From the NCBI RefSeq assembly GCF_900188025.1, contig NZ_FZNO01000010.1, positions 103,985-167,984 of the forward strand: a stretch of DNA of 64,000 nucleotides, read 5' to 3'. The notes beneath the pieces were generated by a model. That model was not told the origin of the DNA and searched no databases. It was given only the letters and a program-made list of their open reading frames with translations. Below, in pieces: positions 42,703-50,304 of the stretch. A program made the position numbers and the translations under genes. The stretch comes from Blastococcus mobilis (GTDB taxonomy: Bacteria > Actinomycetota > Actinomycetes > Mycobacteriales > Geodermatophilaceae). Every line of letters starts with the position of its first letter. The stretch's first letter is position 1.

Positions 42703-44163
42703 TCAGCGCGGAGTGTTCTCCCGCAGCCGCCGCACGAACGGCGCGCACACGATCGCGACGAGGCCGAGGCAGCCACCGAGGACGAAGGCGCCCCGGGTGC
42801 CCTCGACCAGCGCCTCCGCCGGGCCGCCCCCGGCACCGGCGGCGCCGATGGTGAGGGCGGCGACCAGCAGCGCGATGCCGGCCGCACCGGCCAGCTGCTG
42901 CAGGGTGTTCATGATCGCCGCACCGTGCGCGTAGCGGCTGCGCGGCAGCGACCCGAGCGACACCGTCATGAGCGGCGTCATCAACGTGGCCATGCCGACG
43001 CAGAACACCACGTGCATGGCGACGACGAGCCCGAGCGCGGTGTGCGCGCTCACGGTGCTGAGCCACCACTGACCGCCGCAGAGCAGCACCGCCCCCGGGA
43101 TCACCAGCGGGCGCGGGCCCACCGAGTCGTAGAGCCGGCCGACGATCGGCGACAGCACACCCTGCACCAGCCCGCCGGGCAGCAGCAGGAGCCCGGTGGT
43201 CAGCACGCTCACGCCGAGTCCGGCCTGCAGGTAGATGGGCAGCACCACGACCGTGCCCAGCATGGTGGCCATGCAGATGACCACGATCGCCACGCACAAG
43301 CTGTAGTTCGTGACGGCGAACGGACGCAGGTCCAGCAGCGCGCTGTCGGTCCGCTGCAGGCGGAGCTGACGCCGGACGAACAGTGCCAGCGCCAGCACGC
43401 CGACCGCCAGGGCGACGAGCGGAGCCGCGGCGCCGTCGACGAGGGCGTCGATGGACGCCAGGCCGTACACGATCCCGCCGAACGCGAAGGCGGAGAGCAC
43501 GACAGAGGGGACGTCGAACGGCGCCGTCCGGGTCTCGCTCGTCGTCCGGATGATCACGAGGCCGATCACGAGGACGACGGCGGCGATCGGCAGCATGAGG
43601 CCGAACAGCCAGCGCCATCCCAGCGAGTCGACCAGCACGCCGGAGACGGTCGGGCCGATCGCCGGCGCGACGGAGATCACCACGGAGTTCAGGCCCATCA
43701 CCGTGCCGCGGTAGGCGACCGGGACCGAGGTGAGCGTGGTGGTCATCAGCAGCGGCAGGATCATCGCCGTGCCGCCGGCCTGGACGATGCGGCCGGCGAG
43801 GAGCATGGGGAACCCGGTCGCGACGGCGGCCAGCGCCGTGCCCGCGAGGAACAGCACCAGCGCGGCCGCGAACAGGGCCCGGGTGGTGAACCGCTGGATC
43901 AGGTAGCCGGTGGTGGGGATGACCACGGCCATCGTGAGCATGAAGCCGGTGGTCAGCCACTGCGCGGTGCCGGCGGTGACGGAGAAGTCCGCCATGAGCG
44001 GCGGCAGGGCCACGCTCAGCACGGTCTCGTTGAGGATCATGATCATCGCTGCGAGCACGAGCACGGCGATGACCGGCCCCACGCGTCCGGTGACCTTCTC
44101 CGGCTCCAGCGCCTCCGGCCACTGTTCGCCGGTGGGGTCGGGCCGGGTCTGGACGTCTGTCAT
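42703..44163 (-). CDS. DHA2-family MFS multidrug efflux transporter
   Basis: 486-residue membrane protein of the EmrB/QacA-like drug:H+ antiporter group. Visible: MILNETVLSVALPPLMADFS in helix 1, TAQWLTTGFMLTMAVVIPTT in helix 2, and motif C-like VAPAIGPTVSGVLVDSLGWR in helix 5. It is divergent from a TetR gene with a perfect palindrome between them, so it is likely repressed by that regulator and induced by a drug-like ligand. Substrate unknown. Confidence 0.9.
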   Translation of the reverse strand: MTDVQTRPDPTGEQWPEALEPEKVTGRVGPVIAVLVLAAMIMILNETVLSVALPPLMADFSVTAGTAQWLTTGFMLTMAVVIPTTGYLIQRFTTRALFAAALVLFLAGTALAAVATGFPMLLAGRIVQAGGTAMILPLLMTTTLTSVPVAYRGTVMGLNSVVISVAPAIGPTVSGVLVDSLGWRWLFGLMLPIAAVVLVIGLVIIRTTSETRTAPFDVPSVVLSAFAFGGIVYGLASIDALVDGAAAPLVALAVGVLALALFVRRQLRLQRTDSALLDLRPFAVTNYSLCVAIVVICMATMLGTVVVLPIYLQAGLGVSVLTTGLLLLPGGLVQGVLSPIVGRLYDSVGPRPLVIPGAVLLCGGQWWLSTVSAHTALGLVVAMHVVFCVGMATLMTPLMTVSLGSLPRSRYAHGAAIMNTLQQLAGAAGIALLVAALTIGAAGAGGGPAEALVEGTRGAFVLGGCLGLVAIVCAPFVRRLRENTPR

Positions 44164-44216
44164 GTGGGCGTGCTTCTCCTCGAGCCAGGAAGGGTGATCC
44201 GTTCGGACGACAAACG

Positions 44217-44233
44217 ATGGCACACTGTGCCAT
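44217..44233. promoter_or_regulatory. TetR operator, ATGGCACA-C-TGTGCCAT
   Basis: Perfect 17-bp palindrome (8-bp arms, one central base) in the 126-bp gap between the efflux gene and its TetR gene. Spacing (53 bp to the pump start, 56 bp to the tetR start) suits control of both. Confidence 0.75.
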
Positions 44234-44289
44234 GTTGTCAGCGCGTGCCGCTCATGTGATGTGCGCCCGGTTGACGGAGAGGACCTGCC

Positions 44290-44892
44290 ATGGACGAGGC
44301 ATCCAGCGGCCTCCGTGCGCGCCGGCGCAGGGACACCCACGACGAGATCCACCTGGCCGCCCTGGAGCTGTTCGAACAGCAGGGTGTCCGCGAGACGACG
44401 GTCCAGCAGATCGCCGAGCGGGCGGGGGTCTCGCCGCGCACGTTCTTCCGGTACTTCACCTCGAAGGAGCAGGCGGCCCTCCCCGGGCAGCGGCGGCTGC
44501 TGCAGGCGATCGACGCGCTGCAGGTCACGGGCACGGAGCCGGCCACGGTGCTGGGCGACGTGGAGGCCGCGACCGAGGCGGTCATCGGCCGGGACGAGGA
44601 TCCCGAGCTCGAGGAGCACCGTCGCGTCGCTCTGCTGCTCGCCCGGGAGCCGGAGCTCCAGGCACTCGCCGCGTCGCAGGAGCAGGCGCTGACCGCCCGG
44701 CTCCGCACGCGCCTGGCCGGGCAGCTGCCGGGCAGCGACGCGGTGACGCTGCTGCTGATCGCCGAGGTGGCCGTCGCGGTGTGGCGCACGACCTGGGAGC
44801 GGTGGGGTGAGCTGGCCCTCGCCGGCCGGGCGGACGACCCGGTCGACGTCTACCGTCGCTGCCGCGAGCAGCTCCGGCACATCGTCGGCTGA
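44290..44892 (+). CDS. TetR-family transcriptional regulator
   Basis: 200 residues. Helix-turn-helix: HLAALELFEQQGVRETTVQQ, then IAERAGVSPRTFFRYFTSKE. The variable ligand-binding half is all helical. Being divergent from the efflux pump with a palindrome between them, it is probably the local repressor. A GGAGAGGA precedes the ATG. Confidence 0.9.
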   Translation: MDEASSGLRARRRRDTHDEIHLAALELFEQQGVRETTVQQIAERAGVSPRTFFRYFTSKEQAALPGQRRLLQAIDALQVTGTEPATVLGDVEAATEAVIGRDEDPELEEHRRVALLLAREPELQALAASQEQALTARLRTRLAGQLPGSDAVTLLLIAEVAVAVWRTTWERWGELALAGRADDPVDVYRRCREQLRHIVG

Positions 44893-44937
44893 CGGCCTCG
44901 GGCCGGCCGGTGCGCGGTCGCGGCCGGCATCTGTGGG

Positions 44938-46044
44938 TCAGTCCGACGGCATCCGCAGCACCGCCTGCAGCGGCGGGCCGGGAAGCCGCCGCTCGGCGAG
45001 GTCGGCCAGCAACCGCGGCCCCTCCTCGAACGGGACGACGTCGGTCAGGAGGTGCGTGCGGATGTCCTTCCCCCGCCCCCGCAGCAGGTCGAGGGTGACT
45101 GCTGCCAGCGCTACCCGCGGCCAGGCGCCGGCCATGCCGCGGGGCACCCGGCCGATCTGCGCGCAGACCACGCTCAATCCGTTGTGGTGGAACTCCTCGC
45201 CGAGCCGCACCCGGTCTGCTCCGGCCTGGTAGAAGCCCAGGTCCACCACGACGCCCTGCGGGCGCAGCGCCTTGAGCCCGGTGGCCAGCGCCGCGTCGTG
45301 CCCTCGGCACTGCAGCGTCACGTCGGCACCGGCATCCCCGGGGGCGTGCCGCCACCGTTGCTTGACCGCGAGCCAGGTGTCGTCCGCGTCGGCCAGCGCG
45401 GGGAGGCCGAGCGCCTCGGCGACGCCCCGGCGTTGCGGCGACGGGTCGACGACGAGCACCTCCGCGGCGCCGTGCCGGACGGCGAGCAAGGCGCTGAGCA
45501 GGCCGATCACGCCGGCACCGGTCACGAGCACGACCCGGCCGCGGACGCCCTCGTCCACCCCGGCTGCCGGGCCGGCCAGCGCCGCGGCGGCGTGCAGCAG
45601 CCCGTTGACGCAGATCGGCCCCATCTGCGCCAGGTAGACACCCAGCAGCGGGTCGAGGTCATCCGGCACCGGGATCACCGGCATGGTCGCCGGGTCCGCG
45701 CACCGGCCGGTGCGGTGCCCGTAGGCCATCGCCACCAGAGCACCCTCGGCCAGCGCGTCGGTACGGCTCTCGGTGATCCGGCCGACCTCCATGTAGCCCA
45801 GCGCACGGATCGGATAGCCGGCCGTCGTGCCGGTGATGCCGAACGCCCGCAGGTCGGGATCCCAGCCCAGCTGGTGCTGCGGATCGGTGCCGCGGACCAG
45901 CGCCACCTCGGTACCTGCGCTGATCCCCGACCATTCGGTGCGCACCCACGCCTGCCCGGCACCGGGCTCCGGCTCGACGTCCTCGAGGATCGCGGGCCGT
46001 CCCGGCGCGGTGACCCCGATGGAGCGGATCGGTCGCACGGTCAC
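44938..46044 (-). CDS. Medium-chain dehydrogenase/reductase lacking the classical zinc signature
   Basis: 368 residues. The N-terminal GroES-like domain has EWSGISAGTEVALVRG where zinc alcohol dehydrogenases have CGSD and GHE motifs; the Rossmann domain shows VVLVTGAGVIGLLSALLAVR. This type is seen in sugar and BchC-like pathways. It is the last gene of a three-gene unit with a glycosyltransferase and a Gfo/Idh/MocA enzyme, each overlapping the next by 4 nt. A role in oxidising or reducing a sugar or cyclitol intermediate is inferred. Confidence 0.78.
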   Translation of the reverse strand: MTVRPIRSIGVTAPGRPAILEDVEPEPGAGQAWVRTEWSGISAGTEVALVRGTDPQHQLGWDPDLRAFGITGTTAGYPIRALGYMEVGRITESRTDALAEGALVAMAYGHRTGRCADPATMPVIPVPDDLDPLLGVYLAQMGPICVNGLLHAAAALAGPAAGVDEGVRGRVVLVTGAGVIGLLSALLAVRHGAAEVLVVDPSPQRRGVAEALGLPALADADDTWLAVKQRWRHAPGDAGADVTLQCRGHDAALATGLKALRPQGVVVDLGFYQAGADRVRLGEEFHHNGLSVVCAQIGRVPRGMAGAWPRVALAAVTLDLLRGRGKDIRTHLLTDVVPFEEGPRLLADLAERRLPGPPLQAVLRMPSD

Positions 46045-47027
46045 CGCACCTCCTCGATCCGCGGATCCACCGGCTGCCCGTCCCGGGCGGACCGGTCGGC
46101 AGCGCAGGCCACGGCGTGGGTGCGCAGCGCCTCGGCGTACGGGACGCGGACTCGCGGCACCCGGCCGCGTACGACGTCGAGGAACTCGCGGTCCTCCGCG
46201 ACGATCGGGTCGTCCCCCGACCGCAGGACCTCCTCCCCGTCCGCGGTGACCACCCGCAGCTCGTGGTCGGTGAGGCTCCGCTCGCCGATCTCCACGACCA
46301 GGCCCTCGGCGACGACGTGCAGCGCGACTCGGTGCCGCCAGCCGAGCACGCGGGCCGAGGAGATGCTGCCCACCGCGTCCGAGGCGAACCGCAGCAGTGC
46401 GCTGGCCGTGGCCGGGACGTCGCCCCACCCGTCCGGGGCGGCCCGCTCGACCGCCATGACGCTGACCGCCTCGCCGGCGAGCACACGGGCCAGGTCGAAG
46501 ATGTGCGTGGTCTGCTCGATCACCTGGCTGCCGGAGTAGGCGCGCTGCGGCCACCACGCGGCTCCCGGCGTCTTGTCCAGCCAGTAGCCGGTGATCAGCT
46601 GCGCCGGTGCCCGCGCGAGCAGCTCCGCCGCTCGCTGCACGACCTGCAGGTGTCGCCAGTGGTAACCCACGGCCGTGGTCAGGCCGCTGGCGGCGACCTG
46701 GACGGCGACCTCCTGCGCGATCGGCAGATTCAGCGCGAGCGGCTTCTCCACGAAGAACGGCACCCCCCGGTCGACTGCGGCGGCCTCGAGCGCGCCGTGG
46801 GCGAACGGCGGCACACAGAGCCAGACGGCGTCGAGCTCCTCGGTGTCCAACAGCGCCAGCCCGTCGCCGTAGGCCCGCGCGCCGTACCGGCCGGCCGCCT
46901 GCGCCGCGCGCTCGGGCACGGTGTCGGCGACCGCCACGACATCGACGTCGTCGAAGCCGGCCAGGGCGCGCAGGTGCTGCCCGGCGATGAAGCCCGTCCC
47001 GACGCAACCGACGCGTAGCCGGGTCAT
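46041..47027 (-). CDS. Gfo/Idh/MocA family oxidoreductase
   Basis: 328-residue NAD(P)-dependent sugar or inositol dehydrogenase-like protein. N-terminal Rossmann motif VGCVGTGFIAGQHLRAL; catalytic EKP in PFFVEKPLALN; and TTHIFDLARVL carrying the C-terminal active-site His. Coupled by overlap to the MDR gene downstream and the glycosyltransferase gene upstream. Confidence 0.88.
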   Translation of the reverse strand: MTRLRVGCVGTGFIAGQHLRALAGFDDVDVVAVADTVPERAAQAAGRYGARAYGDGLALLDTEELDAVWLCVPPFAHGALEAAAVDRGVPFFVEKPLALNLPIAQEVAVQVAASGLTTAVGYHWRHLQVVQRAAELLARAPAQLITGYWLDKTPGAAWWPQRAYSGSQVIEQTTHIFDLARVLAGEAVSVMAVERAAPDGWGDVPATASALLRFASDAVGSISSARVLGWRHRVALHVVAEGLVVEIGERSLTDHELRVVTADGEEVLRSGDDPIVAEDREFLDVVRGRVPRVRVPYAEALRTHAVACAADRSARDGQPVDPRIEEVR

Positions 47028-48148
47028 GCCGCGACCTCCGCTCCGGCCAGCACCGACTCGTAGACCTCGGCGGTGTCGGCGGCCATGCGCGCCCTCGTGA
47101 ACCGGGCCTCGTACCGGCGTCGACCCGCGGTTCCCTGCCGGCGGCGGAGCGCGGGATCGGCGAGCAGGCGGGCGACCGCGGCGCCGAGCGCCACCGGGTC
47201 ACCCGGTCGGACGAGGGCCCCGGTGACGCCGTCCTCGACGACCTCCGCGCTGCCGATGACCCGGGTGGCCGCCACCGGCAGGCTCGCCTCCATCGCCTCC
47301 AGGGCGACCAGCGGCATGCCCTTGTGCCGCGACGGCAGCACGAACACGTCGGCCGCCGCCAGGAGCCGCCGCGCGTCGGGCCGGTGCCCCGGCAAGCAGA
47401 CGTTGCCGAGGACGCCCAGCGCGGCCGCCTGCCTCACCAGGAGGTCCCGCAGCGGCCCGTCGCCGAGGAGGACGACAGCCAGCTCGGGAAACCTGGCGAC
47501 GAGGCCGGCCACCGCGTCGATCAGGTGCCACTGCCCCTTCATGTGGGTCAGCCGGCCGACGGTGAGGACGACGGGTCGGTCCGGCCCCAGGCCGAGGGCC
47601 CGCCGGGCCCCCTCCCGGCTCCTGCGCCGGGCCAGCGGGGCCACGCCGTTGGGGACGGTGACGAACCGCTCCGGGGGGACGCCGATCCGTTGGTACGTCC
47701 GCCGCACGCCGTCGGACACCGCGATGAGCCGGTCCACCTCTTCGATGGCGCGGTGGTAGGCCCGCCGCTTGCGGGGATGCGACACCAGGTACGGAAGGTG
47801 CTGGGTCTGGACCACGGCGGGACATCCCGCGGCGCGGGCCAGCCGGACGCCGTCCCAGTTCTCGCAGCCGGTGCCGACGTGGCAGTGGAAGACATCGGCC
47901 GGATGGTCACGGAGGAAGTCGATGATCGACCCGCCGAACGCGGGGTCGCGCGGCGACGGCAGCGACACGGTCCGCGCCCCCGACTCGGCGGCCCGGTCCA
48001 GCAGCCACCTCGCCCGGTGGGTCGGCCGGGCCATGAGCGAGACGTCCGCTGTGCCCACGAACTCCGCGACCAGATCCAGCATGTGCACGCCCATGCCGGA
48101 CGGATCGACCGATGGGGTGTAGAGGCGGATGGAACGACGCAGGGACAC
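47024..48148 (-). CDS. Glycosyltransferase family 4
   Basis: 374 residues, GT-B fold. The N-terminal domain has LYTPSVDPSGMGVHMLDLVA; the donor site is LTVGRLTHMKGQWHLIDAV, and the family's E-x7-E region is PSRHKGMPLVALEAMEASLP. Of two neighbouring GTG codons, 48148 is chosen because AGGAGG lies 5 nt before it. First gene of the operon; sugar and acceptor unknown. Confidence 0.86.
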   Translation of the reverse strand: MSLRRSIRLYTPSVDPSGMGVHMLDLVAEFVGTADVSLMARPTHRARWLLDRAAESGARTVSLPSPRDPAFGGSIIDFLRDHPADVFHCHVGTGCENWDGVRLARAAGCPAVVQTQHLPYLVSHPRKRRAYHRAIEEVDRLIAVSDGVRRTYQRIGVPPERFVTVPNGVAPLARRRSREGARRALGLGPDRPVVLTVGRLTHMKGQWHLIDAVAGLVARFPELAVVLLGDGPLRDLLVRQAAALGVLGNVCLPGHRPDARRLLAAADVFVLPSRHKGMPLVALEAMEASLPVAATRVIGSAEVVEDGVTGALVRPGDPVALGAAVARLLADPALRRRQGTAGRRRYEARFTRARMAADTAEVYESVLAGAEVAA

Positions 48149-48341
48149 CCGCACCTCCTCTAGCTGCAGACACGTGCCGCAGCAGGTCCCTATGAAGCCC
48201 GACCGGCGTGGCTGGGGCAACCGCGAGCGATGGGCGGACCGGGCCGCCCCCGTCGGTGAACGTCCTGCTCCGGGTCCCGCCGGCCGTGGCGTGTGCAGTC
48301 GAGCCCGTGCGCGGTGGTCGGATTCGGCGAAAGGTGAGGGC

Positions 48342-49694
48342 ATGACTTCCCTGCAGCCCGCCGGGCTCGACCGGGTGCGCGAGCGCATCGCCGTGACCTC
48401 CGCGGAAGAGGTGATCACAGACAGCCTCGAGCGGGCCCGGGAGATCACCGAGCTCGGCGCCTTCATCGCCCTCGCCGACCGGGCGGAGTGCGGGACGGGA
48501 CCGCTGGCCGGGATCCCGCTCGCGGTCAAGGACAACCTCGACACCCGCGACTTCCCGACCACCGGCGGCACCGCGGCGCTGGAGAACTCCAGGCCTGGCC
48601 GGGACCACCTCGCCGTCGGGCGGCTGCGCGCCGCCGGGGCCGCGATCGTCGGCAAGACGAACATGCACGAGCTGGCGCTCGGGATCACCAGCAACAACGC
48701 CGCCTTCGGCCCGGTTCGCAACCCGCACGACCCCAGCCGTTCACCCGGCGGCTCCTCGGGCGGATCGGCGGTGGCGGTCGCCACCGGCGTCGTCCCCGTC
48801 GCCCTCGGCACCGACACCGGCGGGTCGATGCGGGTGCCGGCCGCACACTGCGGCGTGGTCGGCTGGCGGCCGACGGTCGGCCGCTGGGGCACCGACCGCA
48901 CCGTGCCGATCTCGCGCACCCGCGACACCGCGGGGGTCCTTGCCACCACCGTGGCCGACGTCGCCCTCGTCGACGAGCTGGTGACCGGCGACCCCGCCGG
49001 GGACCCGCCGGCCCGCCGGCTGCGGCTGGGCGTCCCCCGTCGCGGCTACTTCGAGGACCTGCACCCGGAGGTCGCCGCCTGCGCCGAGCGGTCACTCGAC
49101 CGGCTCGCCGACGCGGGGGCGGAGCTGGTCGAGGTGGACGTGGCCGGTGCGCACGAGCTCGACGCCGACTGCGGCTTCCCCATCGTCTTCTTCGAGATCG
49201 CAGACGACCTGCCGGCCTACCTCGCCACCCTCCCCGGCCCGGAGCGGCAGCTCACCTTCGCCGACGTCCTGGCCCGGGTCGCCTCCCCCGACGTCCGCGC
49301 CGCGATGGAGGCCGCCGCCGGCGGCGTGTGCACCGCGGAGGGCTATCGGCAGGCCATGGAGACCCGGGACCGGCTGATCGCCGCCTACCGCGCGGCGCTG
49401 CGCCCGAAGGACGCCGACCCGCTCGACGCGCTGGTCTACCCCACCGTGCCGCTGCCGGCCCCGCCCGTCGGCGACGACGACACCACCGAGCTCAACGGGC
49501 GGCAGGTACCCGTCTTCCTCACCACGATCCGCAACACCGGTCCCGGCTCGACCGCCGGGATGCCGGCGATCTCGCTACCCGCCGGCACGACGCGAACCGG
49601 CCTGCCGATCGGGATCTCGTTGGAGGCTCTGCCCGGGGACGACGCCGCCCTGCTCGCCGTCGCCGCTCAGGTCGAGGCCGCCCTGCGACCGTAG
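48342..49694 (+). CDS. Amidase signature family hydrolase
   Basis: 450 residues with the full Ser-cisSer-Lys machinery: Lys in PLAVKDNLDT, the GGSSGGSAVAVATG loop and the nucleophile region LGTDTGGSMRVPA. No signal peptide or GatA context, so it is a stand-alone amide hydrolase of unknown substrate. ATG 48342 is preceded by AAGGTGAGG. Divergent from the glycosyltransferase operon. Confidence 0.9.
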   Translation: MTSLQPAGLDRVRERIAVTSAEEVITDSLERAREITELGAFIALADRAECGTGPLAGIPLAVKDNLDTRDFPTTGGTAALENSRPGRDHLAVGRLRAAGAAIVGKTNMHELALGITSNNAAFGPVRNPHDPSRSPGGSSGGSAVAVATGVVPVALGTDTGGSMRVPAAHCGVVGWRPTVGRWGTDRTVPISRTRDTAGVLATTVADVALVDELVTGDPAGDPPARRLRLGVPRRGYFEDLHPEVAACAERSLDRLADAGAELVEVDVAGAHELDADCGFPIVFFEIADDLPAYLATLPGPERQLTFADVLARVASPDVRAAMEAAAGGVCTAEGYRQAMETRDRLIAAYRAALRPKDADPLDALVYPTVPLPAPPVGDDDTTELNGRQVPVFLTTIRNTGPGSTAGMPAISLPAGTTRTGLPIGISLEALPGDDAALLAVAAQVEAALRP

Positions 49695-49808
49695 GGATAG
49701 CCGTGGCGAGAACGCCGATCTCGCCATCCAGGCAATCGAAGCAGGTGCGGTGGCTTCGCCTCAGCAGACGGCTCGGCACCGTCGTCCCTGGTGACGGACT
49801 GCGTCCCC

Positions 49809-50222
49809 TCACCCCTGCGGCGGCACCGGCGGCGCCGGGGTCACCACTGCGGCCCGCCGCCGCGCCAGCCGGACCGGCACGAGTACTCCCCCGGCCACCA
49901 GCACGGCGACCGCCGCCCACGGCAGGAGGATGCCGAGGACGACGACGGCCGCGCCCAGGGCCGAGACCAGGGCCCGCCATCCGGTGCCGAGCCCGTCGAG
50001 GAAGCCGTCCGGCCGAGCACCAGCACCAGGACGCCGGTGAGGAGGAAGGCGCCCACCACCTGGGGCCAGGACAGCTGCGTGAGCGCCGACCCCACGAGGA
50101 CCGTGCCCAGGATCGTCCAGGATCACCGCGACCGGACCGGTGGCGGCGAAGACGAGCCCGATCAGGCCGTTCGTCGCGTAGCGGATCCCGGCGTCCCGGA
50201 GCACCCGGCGCGGTCGGGGCAC
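49809..50222 (-). pseudogene. Chimeric relic: BenE-like transporter fragments joined to a DUF4349-like tail
   Basis: On the minus strand three pieces in two frames: (a) 50222 to ~50115 reads RRVLRDAGIRYATNGLIGLV then FAATGPVAVIL, like the start of an actinobacterial BenE benzoate symporter; (b) after a shift at a short direct repeat (ATCCTGG twice), ~50110 to 50015 reads ILGTVLVGSALTQLSW then VVGAFLLTGVLVLVLG, like a later BenE block; (c) back in the first frame, 50009-49809 reads a two-helix tail as at the end of DUF4349 proteins (GWRALVSALGAAVVVLGILL). No intact protein can result. Family names rest on recognition by eye. Confidence 0.55.
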
Positions 50223-50304
50223 CGGCGGGCGGGCCGCTCGAAAAGATGCACGTCCGCCGCAGCGCTCCCCTCGTCCGGGCGCGCCTCGACCGGATGGCGA
50301 GCCG

